NCBI GenBank assembly: GCA_038135065.1
Contig: JAYPWI010000003.1
Coordinates: 99,899 to 163,898 of the forward strand
Reading direction: 5' to 3'
Length of the DNA: 64,000 bases
Source of the DNA: JAYPWI01 sp038135065
GTDB taxonomy: Bacteria; Actinomycetota; Acidimicrobiia; Acidimicrobiales; Poriferisodalaceae
This document shows positions 42,268 to 51,670 of this stretch, in pieces. The stretch's first letter is position 1; every line of letters begins with the position of its first letter. Below the pieces are notes generated by a model. It did no database searches, was not told the DNA's origin, and was given only the letters and a program-made list of their open reading frames with translations. The position numbers were made by a program, and so were the translations under genes.

Positions 42268-43023
42268 ATGAGCAGCCGGGACGTGGACTACGACGATGAC
42301 CTGCGGGCCACCCTGGGCCGCCATCTGGCCAACCATCCGGTACGCCACCACGAGCGGGACGACCTCAAGCGGGCCGCCGTGTGCCTCATCGTGATGGACA
42401 GCGACCCCATCGCCCATGGCACCGATCCGGAAGGTTCACAGTTCACGGCACAGGACCGGCTCGACATGCTGTCCTACGTGCCGGGCATCACCGAGGACGA
42501 TGGGATCACGGGTCGGGTGGACGGGGTGGCCGGTGGGGCATCGGTCCTGCTCACCCGGCGGGGCAGCCGACTCAACGACCACCCCGGGCAGTGGGCCCTC
42601 CCCGGCGGCCGAGTCGACAAGGGCGAGACGCCTCTGGAGGCCGCCATGCGCGAGGCCCACGAGGAGGTCGGGTTGGTGCTGACCGACGACCACTTCCTGG
42701 GTCGGCTCGACGATTATCCGACCCGGTCGGGCTACGTCATCTCGCCCTTCGTCTTCTGGGCGGGGGTCGACGCCGAACCGGTGGCCAACCCCGACGAGGT
42801 GGCCTCGATCCACCGCATCTCCATCCGGGAACTGGCTCGCGAGGACTCACCCCGGTTCATCGACATCCCCGAGAGCACCCGTCCGGTGATCCAACTCCCC
42901 ATCGGTGGTGACCTGATCCACGCCCCGACGGGCGCCGTGCTGTACCAGTTCCGGGCCGTCGCCTACGAGGGTCTTGCGGTACGGGTCGACGAGTACGAGC
43001 AGCCCGTCTTCGCCTGGCGTTGA
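42268..43023 (+). CDS. Nudix hydrolase, CoA-pyrophosphatase-like
   Basis: The 251-residue protein holds a complete Nudix box: 'GGRVDKGETPLEAAMREA' continuing 'HEEVGL' (G-x5-E-x7-REUxEExGU). Upstream is 'ASVLLTRRGSRLNDHPGQWALPGG', which (in part 'LTRRGSRLNDHPGQW') is the pattern of NudL/CoA-diphosphatase relatives. Likely substrates are CoA or short acyl-CoA, cleaved to phosphopantetheine derivatives; other nucleoside diphosphates are possible. A 30-residue insert before the box is unusual ('AQDRLDMLSYVPGITEDDG'). Confidence 0.85.
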   Translation: MSSRDVDYDDDLRATLGRHLANHPVRHHERDDLKRAAVCLIVMDSDPIAHGTDPEGSQFTAQDRLDMLSYVPGITEDDGITGRVDGVAGGASVLLTRRGSRLNDHPGQWALPGGRVDKGETPLEAAMREAHEEVGLVLTDDHFLGRLDDYPTRSGYVISPFVFWAGVDAEPVANPDEVASIHRISIRELAREDSPRFIDIPESTRPVIQLPIGGDLIHAPTGAVLYQFRAVAYEGLAVRVDEYEQPVFAWR

Positions 43024-43047
43024 CGCCGTTGGGGGCAGCGTCGCTGA

Positions 43048-44316
43048 TCAGCCGATCCTGATGGGTTTGGCGATGGCGGCCGACAGCACCTCGGGATCTC
43101 CCTCGGTGACATGGATGTCGTCCTCGATGCGGATGCCACCGAACCCCCGCAACTCGTCGACCCGCTCCCACACCACGTCGTCCCGATGCCGATCCCGCAC
43201 CACGGGGTCGGCCAGCAGGGCGTCGATGAAATAGACGCCCGGTTCCACACTGGTGATCATCCCTGCTTCGAGCGGCCGATCGGTGCGCAGATAGCGCAGC
43301 TGTGGGTGCGAGCTGCGTTCCCGGTCGCCCGGATAGCCCGCAACGTCGTGGACGGTGAGGCCGATGAGATGGCCCAGCCCATGGGGGAAGAAGAGGGCCA
43401 CTGCGCCATCGCCCACCAGATCGTCCACCCTGCCCCGCAGCAGCCCGAACTCGACGAGGCCCTCCCCGATGGTGCGGGCCGCCTCGAGGTGCACCTCACG
43501 CCATTCGACGCCGGGCCGGCACCGGTCGATGGCCAGTTCCTGGGTACGAAGCACCAACTCCCACACAAAGCGCTGCTCATCAGTCGGTTCGGCCCCCACC
43601 ACCATGGTCCGTGTCACGTCGCTGGCGTACCCGCCATACAGGGCGCCTGCGTCGATCAACAGGAGATCACCGGCCTCGATGGTGCGGCTGGCGGGGCGGT
43701 GGACGTCGTCCAACCCGTGGGCGTAGTGGAGGAAAGAACCGTTGGGGCCGCTCGCCACGATGCTGTCGTAGGCGACTCGGGGCGCTCCGGCCGAGAAGAA
43801 CCCCGCCTCCATGCCGATCTGGACATCCCGCTCGGTCATACCCGGCCGGGTGTTCGCATAGACCCAGTCGAAGCCGACCAAGCTGCATGCGGCCGCTCGC
43901 CGCAAGTCGTCGAGTTCACTGGCATCTTTGCGGAGTCGAACATCGGCGATCGCCGCGGCCAGGGTCGGGTCCGAGGCCCGTCGGACGGCCGATCGATCGG
44001 CCCCCCGGGCGGCCAACCATCCGTCGAGCTCGTCGAGAGAGAGACCGTGCGCGGTGGGCGGCGGCTCCCAGACCAGCTCGTCGGCACTCAGCCTGCGGGA
44101 GAACACCTGCCAGGTCGCAGCAGCGGCGTCGAAGGCGAGCACCGCATCAGGCGACCCGACCTCGGTGAGGTAGGCGAAATCCGGGTGGGGATGGAAGGGG
44201 TGGTAGGTGTCACTCCCCGGCACAGGGACCAGCGAACCCGCCTCGACGAGCACCACCCCTCCGTCGAGGGCCCAACGGTCAGCGACCTCGGCCCGTCGTC
44301 GATCTACGTCGCTCAC
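43048..44316 (-). CDS. pepP: Xaa-Pro aminopeptidase, M24 family
   Basis: The 422-residue enzyme removes N-terminal residues before proline. The N-terminal domain ('YHPFHPHPDFAYLTEVGSPDAVLAFD', in part) resembles AMP_N. The pita-bread domain has all five metal ligands: Asp in 'LIDAGALYG', Asp in 'YASDVTRTM', His in 'HGLGHLIGL', Glu in 'TSVEPGVYF' and Glu in 'IRIEDDIHV'. The length is right for PepP. It overlaps the SDR gene upstream by 4 bp (ATGA). Housekeeping peptide turnover is likely. Confidence 0.9.
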   Translation of the reverse strand: MSDVDRRRAEVADRWALDGGVVLVEAGSLVPVPGSDTYHPFHPHPDFAYLTEVGSPDAVLAFDAAAATWQVFSRRLSADELVWEPPPTAHGLSLDELDGWLAARGADRSAVRRASDPTLAAAIADVRLRKDASELDDLRRAAACSLVGFDWVYANTRPGMTERDVQIGMEAGFFSAGAPRVAYDSIVASGPNGSFLHYAHGLDDVHRPASRTIEAGDLLLIDAGALYGGYASDVTRTMVVGAEPTDEQRFVWELVLRTQELAIDRCRPGVEWREVHLEAARTIGEGLVEFGLLRGRVDDLVGDGAVALFFPHGLGHLIGLTVHDVAGYPGDRERSSHPQLRYLRTDRPLEAGMITSVEPGVYFIDALLADPVVRDRHRDDVVWERVDELRGFGGIRIEDDIHVTEGDPEVLSAAIAKPIRIG

Positions 44317-45086
44317 TGGGCCCTCGCCCCGCCATCCACTGGCAAGATTGCCCCGTTGAGGTAACTGGCATCGTCCGACGCCAGGAACGCCACCACCGCA
44401 GCCACCTCCTCGGGACGGCCGTAGCGGCCCATCGGGTTACGCATCTCCGCCTCCTTGCGGAACTCCTCTGCCCGATCACCACCGATGCCCTCGACCAGCG
44501 AGTCCCACATTCGCGTGTCAATGGGGGACGGACACACCGCATTGGTGCGCACACCCCGACCGGCGTATTCCCGGGCGAAGGTCCGGGTCAGGCCGACCAC
44601 TGCGTGCTTGCTGGCTCCGTAGGCCACGATGCCCGGGGTTCCCGCCAAGCCGGCCACGGAGGCCGTGTTCACGATCGCTCCACCGCCGGAGGCCAGCATG
44701 GCCTTCACGGTGTGCTTCAGGCCGTAGAACACGCCCTTGACGTTGACGTCCATCACGAAGTCGAACCAGTCCGATTCGTAGTCCTCCGACGGGGCCACCC
44801 TGCCCTCGACGCCGGCGTTGTTGAACAGCACGTCGACCCGACCCAATCGTTCGACGGCCACCGCCACGTAGTGCTCGACCTGGGCTTCGTCGGTCACGTC
44901 GGCCTCCACTGCGATGCAGTCACCCCCGGCCATCTCCACTGCGGACACGGCACCGTGCAGGTCGCTGCCAGCGAGATCCACTGCGACCACGTTCGCTCCC
45001 TCGGAGCCGAAGCGCTCGCAGGCGCTCAGGCCGATACCCCCTGCCGCTCCGGTGATGATCACGGTCCGGTTGTCGAAACGCCCCAC
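44313..45086 (-). CDS. SDR-family oxidoreductase, FabG-like
   Basis: The 257-residue protein has the full classical set: 'VIITGAAGGIGLSACERFG' (TGxxxGxG), 'ADVTDEAQV', 'NNAGVEG', a Ser in 'IVNTASVAG', and 'YGASKHAVVGL' (Tyr-x-x-x-Lys). It is likely a 3-oxoacyl or hydroxyacid dehydrogenase with NAD(P). The start is GTG 45086 with GAGGGGG about 6 nt upstream. The 4-bp overlap with pepP shows translational coupling, although the functions do not obviously match. Confidence 0.9.
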   Translation of the reverse strand: MGRFDNRTVIITGAAGGIGLSACERFGSEGANVVAVDLAGSDLHGAVSAVEMAGGDCIAVEADVTDEAQVEHYVAVAVERLGRVDVLFNNAGVEGRVAPSEDYESDWFDFVMDVNVKGVFYGLKHTVKAMLASGGGAIVNTASVAGLAGTPGIVAYGASKHAVVGLTRTFAREYAGRGVRTNAVCPSPIDTRMWDSLVEGIGGDRAEEFRKEAEMRNPMGRYGRPEEVAAVVAFLASDDASYLNGAILPVDGGARAQ

Positions 45087-45157
45087 AACAATCCCCCTCT
45101 GGACGACGATCCGACACGAATTCTGACATCCCCGGGACGATCAGGCTGCACCGGATC

Positions 45158-45667
45158 TCAGCGGCTGATGGGTTGCCCGCCCATCTCACCGAGCGGCTCG
45201 GCCAGCAACTCGAGTCGCTCCCCGTCGGGCCCGCTGAAGTAGATCGACGCCCCATGTTCGAACACGATGGGGACACCGGCCGCTTCAAGTCTGCCCCGAA
45301 GCTCGGCTTGCCGTTCGGGGGTGACCGAGATGGCCAGGTGGTGCATGCTGCCCAGCACCTCGGCGTAGGGGCCGAGATCGAGTCCGGGGAAGTCGAAGAA
45401 GGCGAGGGCGTTGCCGTTCCCGATGTCGAAGAAGAAGTGGGTGGAGCCCCGGTAGTCGCGGTTCTCGAACAGTTCGGTCAAGGGAAAGCCCAATACCCCT
45501 TGGTAGAAGTCGATCGTCCGCTCGACGTCGGACGAGAGCAGAGCGAGGTGGTGCACCCCCCGGGCCGTGGACTCACCCGGCTCAGGCGCGAGGTGGCGAG
45601 ACCGCAGTTCCTCCCACTCAGCGGTGCGGTCGGTTGTCTCACCATGCTCGGTCAACGATCGGCGCAT
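45158..45667 (-). CDS. VOC-family protein (glyoxalase/dioxygenase fold)
   Basis: The 169-residue protein has one pair of beta-alpha-beta-beta-beta modules: 'VHHLALLSSDVERTIDFYQGVLGFPL' (in part 'HHLALLSSDVERTIDFYQ'), 'HFFFDIGNGNALAFFDFPG', 'MHHLAISVTPER' and 'SIYFSGPDGERLELL'. Metal ligands His and Glu are in the expected places (His in HHLA, Glu in GERLEL). A single metal site and short length suit a glyoxalase- or isomerase-like function. A GGAGGG Shine-Dalgarno lies upstream of the ATG. Confidence 0.8.
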   Translation of the reverse strand: MRRSLTEHGETTDRTAEWEELRSRHLAPEPGESTARGVHHLALLSSDVERTIDFYQGVLGFPLTELFENRDYRGSTHFFFDIGNGNALAFFDFPGLDLGPYAEVLGSMHHLAISVTPERQAELRGRLEAAGVPIVFEHGASIYFSGPDGERLELLAEPLGEMGGQPISR

Positions 45668-45849
45668 CTGGGTCGTCCCTCCATGGGCTCCGACCGATCG
45701 CCGGTAACCCGATCTCCACCTTAGAGACAGCGGGCGCTGGTCCCGCCCTGCCGACCTGGCGAAGGTTCCGTGCGAGCCCTTCAGAAGGAGGGGCAGGATG
45801 CCGATGGGTCCACGCGGGCCATCCGTCCGTCCGAGCCTCCGAGACCACC
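45668..45849 (+). other. Leader region before HDOD gene, possible structured RNA
   Basis: The 182-bp stretch separates divergent genes. It can form a long-range stem, CCTGCC (about 45747-45752) with GGCAGG (about 45793-45798), enclosing smaller hairpins, and a second hairpin near 45802-45822. A purine run AAGGAGGGG lies about 60 nt before the HDOD start. High G+C makes chance pairing likely, and I do not recognise a riboswitch class. Confidence 0.25.
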
Positions 45850-46686
45850 ATGAACAGCAGTCCCCGACAACTGATCCAGGACATCGTCGACGGCCTCCCG
45901 CCGTTGAATACGACCGTCCTGGAGCTGGTGCGCATGGCCGGTGACCCGTCCACCTCGGCCGGTGACGCCGAACGGGTGATCATGCGCGACGGCCTCCTGC
46001 TGGGCACCGTGCTGCGGGAGGCCAACTCGGCCGCCGTCTCGCCCCGTTCCCCAGTAACCACCGCCCATGACGCCGTCGCCCTCCTCGGGATGAACCGGGT
46101 GGTCGCCCTCGCCGTGTCGGCGGCGTCACGCACCTCGCTTCCCACGAGCGTCGACTCCTACGGAGTGGACGCAGACTCGCTCCGCGACCACCACCTCATT
46201 GCCCTCGAGACGGTGCTGGTGCTCGGCCGACACCTTCCCGCCCAGCAGCGCAGCGAACTGGCGACCATTGCCGTGCTCCACGACATGGGCAAGCTGATCC
46301 TCAGTGCGCTGGGGCCCGGCTGGCTGACGAAGATCGGCATGATCACGGCCAGCGATGCCATCGAACTGACTGCGCTCGAGCGGGACCTGTTCGACGTCCA
46401 CCACGGAACGGTGGGCCGCATGATGTGTGATCACTGGGGGATCGCCGACCACATCGGCGCTGCCGTCGAGCACCACCATCACCCACAGGTCGGCGATCCG
46501 CTGTCCTGCGGCGTGTATTTGGCTGATCTGGCGGCAACCGTCATCGACCCCGACCATGGTGAACCCATCGACGATGCCCCCGACCTGGTGGCGGGTGCGC
46601 TGAGCACCTGCGGGCTGCGGTCCCTGGACGACGTCGTGGACCGGGTCCGGCAACGACTCGAACGGGCAGCCGGGGCCACGCTCTGA
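45850..46686 (+). CDS. HDOD-domain protein
   Basis: The 278-residue protein is an HDOD signalling protein: 'LPPLNTTVLELVRMAGDPSTSAGDAERVI' (in part 'LPPLNTTVLELVRMAGDP'), 'LLLGTVLREANSAAVSP', 'HDAVALLGMNRVVALAVS', and the HD-like 'ATIAVLHDMGKLILSALG'. It then has 'VEHHHHPQVGDP'. HDOD domains are usually non-catalytic, but this one keeps 'HD-x-GK' and a run of four His, so some metal binding is possible. It is probably linked to second-messenger or stress signalling. A long leader precedes it. Confidence 0.88.
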   Translation: MNSSPRQLIQDIVDGLPPLNTTVLELVRMAGDPSTSAGDAERVIMRDGLLLGTVLREANSAAVSPRSPVTTAHDAVALLGMNRVVALAVSAASRTSLPTSVDSYGVDADSLRDHHLIALETVLVLGRHLPAQQRSELATIAVLHDMGKLILSALGPGWLTKIGMITASDAIELTALERDLFDVHHGTVGRMMCDHWGIADHIGAAVEHHHHPQVGDPLSCGVYLADLAATVIDPDHGEPIDDAPDLVAGALSTCGLRSLDDVVDRVRQRLERAAGATL

Positions 46687-46714
46687 GCTCACCGACCCCT
46701 GGGCCGGCGGACAG

Positions 46715-46720
46715 TAGCGT
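46715..46720 (+). promoter_or_regulatory. Putative -10 box TAGCGT, leaderless hydrolase gene
   Basis: TAGCGT is separated by 6 nt (TCGGGG) from the ATG at 46727. Confidence 0.45.
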
Positions 46721-46726
46721 TCGGGG

Positions 46727-47455
46727 ATGATCGAGCAACGGATCGAGGTGGCCACCCCCGAAGGGTCGATGACCACCTTCGTGTACCACCCCACCCACGA
46801 CGGACCCCATCCTGTGGTGCTGTACCTGATGGATGCCCCGAGCATTCGTCCAGCCCTGCGGGACATGGCAGCCAGGCTGGCTTCGGCCGGGTACTACGTG
46901 ATGCTCCCGTACCTGTTCTACCGGGGCGGTCCCTACCGTGAATTCGGAGCCTCCGACGAGGACATGCATCAGCGGCGCGAGCTGATGGGAACCGTCGATC
47001 CGACCAACATCATCTCGGACTGCTCGGCCCTGCTCGAGGTCGCGGCCAGCGATCCTGCGGCCGGCGACGGACCTCTGGGAGCGGTGGGCTTCTGCATGAG
47101 CGGGGGTCTGGTCATCTCTTTGGCTCGAGCGTGGCCCGAGCGGGTGACCGCGGTTGCATCGATCCACGGCGCCTGGCTGGTCACCGAGCGGGACGACTCA
47201 CCCCATCTCGGCCTCGACCGTCTCACTGCCGAGGTGTACCTGGGTTGGTGCGCGGACGACCCGACCGCCCCCGTCGAGGACAAGGCGACCCTCGAGGCCG
47301 CCCTACAGGAGGCCGGAGTCGACTACACCCTCGACTTCTTCACCGACGCCGTACACGGTTACGCACCTCCCGGCAGCGACCGCTACCAGCGGGATGCCTC
47401 CGAACTGCACTGGGAACGGGTGCACAGCCTGTTCCGGCGACGGTTGCCTCGCTGA
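46727..47455 (+). CDS. Dienelactone hydrolase family protein (paralogue of the gene at 30511)
   Basis: The 242-residue protein has the Cys nucleophile in 'AVGFCMSGGLVISLA', an acidic residue in 'YLGWCADDPTAPVED' and the His in 'TDAVHGYAPPGSD'. It shares the opening 'MIE-x2-I-E-x3-P/D-G-S-M' and the region 'LMDAPS/G..R..L.DMA' with the protein at 30511. The two are paralogues with separate promoters. The substrate is unknown. The stop codon lies in a hairpin shared with the convergent hydrolase gene. Confidence 0.9.
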   Translation: MIEQRIEVATPEGSMTTFVYHPTHDGPHPVVLYLMDAPSIRPALRDMAARLASAGYYVMLPYLFYRGGPYREFGASDEDMHQRRELMGTVDPTNIISDCSALLEVAASDPAAGDGPLGAVGFCMSGGLVISLARAWPERVTAVASIHGAWLVTERDDSPHLGLDRLTAEVYLGWCADDPTAPVEDKATLEAALQEAGVDYTLDFFTDAVHGYAPPGSDRYQRDASELHWERVHSLFRRRLPR

Positions 47456-47473
47456 GGCTCCCGACGCCTCAGC
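47451..47473. terminator. Bidirectional hairpin holding both stop codons
   Basis: GCTGAGGC-TCCCGAC-GCCTCAGC is a perfect 8-bp stem with a 7-nt loop. The TGA of the rightward gene (47453-47455) is in the left arm and the TGA of the leftward gene (47469-47471, read on the minus strand) is in the right arm. It could end transcription in both directions. Confidence 0.5.
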
Positions 47474-48407
47474 CGATCTGGCGGGCCAACCAGGCGTTGA
47501 TGTCCGCCCGGGCCTGGCGGGCCACCCGGGTACCGGGGGCGAAGCCATCGAATCCGTGCGGGGCGCCCGGATACACATGAAGTTCGACATCGACCCCGGC
47601 CTGGTTGAGTCGCTGGGCGTAGGTGATGTCCTCGTCGCAGAACGCGTCGAGGGTTCCCGTCATCACATAGGTCGGAGGAAGACCGGAGAGGTCGGTCGCC
47701 CGAGCCGCCGCGGCGTAGGACGGGATGTCGTCCGTGCCGTAGAGGTCACCCAGGTACGAACGCCAGCCGAACTCGTTGGAGCCCATGTCCCAGATGGGGA
47801 CATCCCAGTTGGCGCTGACCGTGGTCTGGGTGTCGTCGATCATCGGGTAGATCAACATCTGGTAGTTCACCTCGAACTCGGCTCGGTCACGAACCAACAG
47901 CCCGAGCGCGGCCGCCAGGCCGCCGCCACCGCTGGGTCCGCCGAAACCGACCCGCGAGCCATCCACCCCGATCTCGTCGCCGTGTTCCACCACCCACTTC
48001 AATCCTGCGTAGCAGTCCTCGAGCCCCGCCGGGTAGGGATCCTCTGGCGCCAGGCGGTACTGCACTGCGACCCCGACGACATCGAACCGTTGACACCAGC
48101 GATCGAACCGCTGGTCGTCCTGTTCTGGCGATCCGAGCACGAAGCCGCCACCGTGGATCCAGTAGATACAGGGCATCGGGCCCTCGAGTCCGACCCGACG
48201 GTGGACCCGCAACCTGATCTCGGAGCCGTCGGGGCCGGGCACCATGACGTCGGTCCTGGTGACCTCGTCGGATAGCTCGACCGCCTCGTTCTGCAGCATC
48301 CGGTTGGCGCGGATCTTGTGGATGTTGTCGGCGGTGACGGTGCCCAGGCCCGGTGCGGCCTCGATCACCGCTCGGACCTCTGGGTCGTAGTACGGCGCTG
48401 CAGTCAT
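47469..48407 (-). CDS. HSL-type alpha/beta hydrolase (esterase/lipase)
   Basis: The 312-residue protein belongs to the hormone-sensitive-lipase family: 'IYWIHGGGFVLGSPEQDD' (HGGG oxyanion loop), 'GFGGPSGGGGLAAALG' (nucleophile Ser in GPSGG, a variant of GDSAG), 'TGTLDAFCDEDITYA' (Asp) and 'YPGAPHGFDGFAPG' (His). The Asp of the common GDSAG is replaced by Pro. It likely hydrolyses short acyl esters. TAGCGT ends 6 nt before the ATG. Confidence 0.9.
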   Translation of the reverse strand: MTAAPYYDPEVRAVIEAAPGLGTVTADNIHKIRANRMLQNEAVELSDEVTRTDVMVPGPDGSEIRLRVHRRVGLEGPMPCIYWIHGGGFVLGSPEQDDQRFDRWCQRFDVVGVAVQYRLAPEDPYPAGLEDCYAGLKWVVEHGDEIGVDGSRVGFGGPSGGGGLAAALGLLVRDRAEFEVNYQMLIYPMIDDTQTTVSANWDVPIWDMGSNEFGWRSYLGDLYGTDDIPSYAAAARATDLSGLPPTYVMTGTLDAFCDEDITYAQRLNQAGVDVELHVYPGAPHGFDGFAPGTRVARQARADINAWLARQIG

Positions 48408-48413
48408 GACCGC

Positions 48414-48419
48414 ACGCTA
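48414..48419 (-). promoter_or_regulatory. Putative -10 box TAGCGT, leaderless esterase gene
   Basis: TAGCGT is separated by 6 nt (GCGGTC) from the ATG at 48407. Confidence 0.45.
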
Positions 48420-48515
48420 GGCGATTACGGCCACGCCAGCCTGCGGCGCGCGGAGCCACTACCGTAGGGGCTGGCTCTCAGGGTGCCCGGGGCGGGGATC
48501 CGACCGAGACCGACC

Positions 48516-48530
48516 GACACCAACGGTGTC
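48516..48530. promoter_or_regulatory. Inverted repeat GACACC-N3-GGTGTC upstream of thiolase
   Basis: GACACCAACGGTGTC is a perfect 6-3-6 inverted repeat ending 33 bp before the thiolase ATG. Fatty-acid-metabolism genes of actinobacteria are often controlled by TetR-type repressors at such sites. A short hairpin in the leader is an alternative. Confidence 0.35.
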
Positions 48531-48563
48531 TGAACGACAACCAACCAGTGGAGCAACCCACCC

Positions 48564-49736
<1,173 letters not shown>

Positions 49737-49760
49737 TCAGCCACGTCTGACGACATCGAG

Positions 49761-49793
49761 GACAACGGGGTCGGTTTGGCCGGCCCCGTTGTC
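49761..49793 (+). terminator. Strong hairpin after thiolase gene
   Basis: GACAACGGGGTCGG and CCGGCCCCGTTGTC form a 14-bp stem with one G-U pair and the loop TTTGG, 25 bp after the thiolase stop. No T-run follows, as is common in high-GC actinobacteria. It also lies near the end of the convergent permease gene (stop at 49817). Confidence 0.65.
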
Positions 49794-49816
49794 GCGTGCG
49801 GTCACCCCCCGGTGCA

Positions 49817-50671
49817 TTACCTCCGGGGCAATGATCCGGCCGTCGGCCGTGCCAGCACGGCGATGAGGAAGACGACCACGGTGACCAGGGCCATGGTCGC
49901 CCCAGCAGCGGTGTCGAAGTGGTAGCTGATCAGCAGCCCGAGAATCGAGCAGGCCGAACCGATCCCCACTGCCACCAACGTGATGACCGGCACCCTGCGG
50001 ACGAGGAGCGCAGCCGTCGCCGGCGGGGCGACAAGGAAGCTGAAGACGAGCAGGTTGCCCACGGTCTCGAACGAGGCGACGATGGCGATCGCAATGAGGG
50101 AGACCAGCCCACCATGGATCGCTCTCGGCCGGAATCCGCTGAGCCGTGCGTGGTCTTCGTCGAACGTCGACACCAGCAGACCCCGGTACATGGCGACCAC
50201 GCCGAGTACTGCGGCGCCGGCGGCCGCTGCCTGGCGGACCAGGTCTGCGTCGGTCACCCCGGTGATCGATCCGAAAAGGAACCGATTCAGATCTCCTGAG
50301 TAGCTACCACTGCTACTGGACATGATCACCACCGCCAGGGCGAGAAAGCCGACGAACAGCACACCGATGGAGATGTCCTCACTGAAGGGGGTGCGGGCCC
50401 GCAGCACGTTGAGGGTGCCCACCATGGCGAGCGCAGCCAACATGGCCCCCCAGGTCGGGTGTACGTCGAGAACGAAGGCGATCGCCACACCGGGCAGCAC
50501 GCCATGGGCTAGTGCGTCACCGAGGAAGCTGAGGCCCCGCAGCACGACCCAGGTGCCCACCACTGCCGTCGCAATTGCAGCCAGCAAGGCTGCGACCAAT
50601 GCATCCCGCATGAAGGAGTGCTCGACGAACGGAGCAATCCACCATCCAGCGGGATCGGTGATGACCTCCAC
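49817..50671 (-). CDS. Metal ABC transporter permease (ZnuB/MntB family)
   Basis: The 284-residue protein has about eight membrane helices: 'ALVAALLAAIATAVVGTWVV', 'LRGLSFLGDALAHGVLPGVAIAF' (in part 'LSFLGDALAHGVLPGVA', the family signature of zinc/manganese permeases), 'GVLFVGFLALAVVIM', 'VSLIAIAIVASFETVGNLLVFSFL', 'ALVTVVVFLIAVLARP'. It is the membrane part of a class of importers for Zn or Mn. The start is GTG 50671, 2 bp after the stop of the binding protein gene. No ATPase gene lies on either side. Confidence 0.9.
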   Translation of the reverse strand: MEVITDPAGWWIAPFVEHSFMRDALVAALLAAIATAVVGTWVVLRGLSFLGDALAHGVLPGVAIAFVLDVHPTWGAMLAALAMVGTLNVLRARTPFSEDISIGVLFVGFLALAVVIMSSSSGSYSGDLNRFLFGSITGVTDADLVRQAAAAGAAVLGVVAMYRGLLVSTFDEDHARLSGFRPRAIHGGLVSLIAIAIVASFETVGNLLVFSFLVAPPATAALLVRRVPVITLVAVGIGSACSILGLLISYHFDTAAGATMALVTVVVFLIAVLARPTAGSLPRR

Positions 50672-50673
50672 GG

Positions 50674-51663
50674 TCAGCCCGTGAGCCCCAGCGCCACTGC
50701 GCGGGCCAGCTCCCGCATCAGCGCCGCGTAGCGCTGACCTGGTGCGCCCTCGGGCATCACCTCCACGGAGATCTCGACAACCGAGGTCCCTTCGAGTTCG
50801 GCGGCTAGGGCCGCCGACGAGTCTGCTGCCCGGCCCGAATCGACGAAGATTGCCCGAACCCGGCGCTGTTCGACGAGTGCCCGGATCTCACCGAGATGTC
50901 CGGCGCTCGGTTCGGCGAGACCGGACGGGGTTGGCAGTACCGTGCCGACGACCTCCATGTCGTAGCGGGCTGCGAAATACCCCAGCGCATCATGGCTGGT
51001 CACGAGCACCCGATTCGTCGCCGGCACGGGCTGCAGACGGTCAACGATCTCCAGGTGCAGCGCGTCCAGCGTCTCCCCGAACGCGTCGGCACAGCGCGCG
51101 GTCGCCTCGGCGGGCGCCCCAGCCGCAACCATCGCGTCGGCGAGATCATCCAGCACCTGGCCAACGCTGAGTGGATCCAACCAGATGTGGGGATCGAAGT
51201 CCCCATGACCATGTTCGTGCTCGTCGGAGTGCCCCTCTTCGGCCTCTTCATGGGACTCCGTCGTCGCGTACCCCCTGACGGCAACATGGTCACCGGCAGC
51301 GAAGACTTCGACACCGCCTTCGGCCGTGGCTTCAACGCTGTCTGCCAGACCTTCCTCGAGGTCCAGACCGTTGATAACCAAGAGGTCAGCACCGTCCATG
51401 CGAGCCCGGTCGGACAGGGACGGCTCGTAGGCATGCGGGTCGGCCCCCTCGGGTACGAGGACCTCGACGCGCACCCCTCCTTCGCACGCCAGCGCAGCGG
51501 TCACATCACCCCAGATGCTCGTCGTTGACAAGATCAGCGGCACACCGTCCCCACTAACGGGGCGCGATGGTTCTGCGTCTTGGGCTCCACAGGCCGCCAA
51601 CATCCCCGACATCCCAACGAGCACGACCACCGTCCACCTCAGCCTCGCGATCTCCGCCGTCAT
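50674..51663 (-). CDS. Metal ABC transporter substrate-binding lipoprotein (ZnuA-like)
   Basis: The 329-residue cluster-9 binding protein has a lipobox ('GMSGMLAACGAQ'), a first His in the 'ADPHAYEPSLSDR' region, and a loop rich in His and acidic residues ('ESHEEAEEGHSDEHEHGHGD') before 'FDPHIWLDPLSVGQVL'. The third ligand is in 'VTSHDALGYFAARYDM' and the fourth Asp in 'FVDSGRAADSSA'. The His-rich loop favours zinc over manganese. It is exported and lipid-anchored. A promoter with an operator in its spacer lies just upstream. Confidence 0.92.
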   Translation of the reverse strand: MTAEIARLRWTVVVLVGMSGMLAACGAQDAEPSRPVSGDGVPLILSTTSIWGDVTAALACEGGVRVEVLVPEGADPHAYEPSLSDRARMDGADLLVINGLDLEEGLADSVEATAEGGVEVFAAGDHVAVRGYATTESHEEAEEGHSDEHEHGHGDFDPHIWLDPLSVGQVLDDLADAMVAAGAPAEATARCADAFGETLDALHLEIVDRLQPVPATNRVLVTSHDALGYFAARYDMEVVGTVLPTPSGLAEPSAGHLGEIRALVEQRRVRAIFVDSGRAADSSAALAAELEGTSVVEISVEVMPEGAPGQRYAALMRELARAVALGLTG

Positions 51664-51670
51664 GAGGGTG

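Noticed and set aside
45745..45825. Class I c-di-GMP riboswitch before the HDOD gene
   Set aside because: Some spacing recalls it, but the GAAA-loop hairpin and the conserved purine-rich core are missing.
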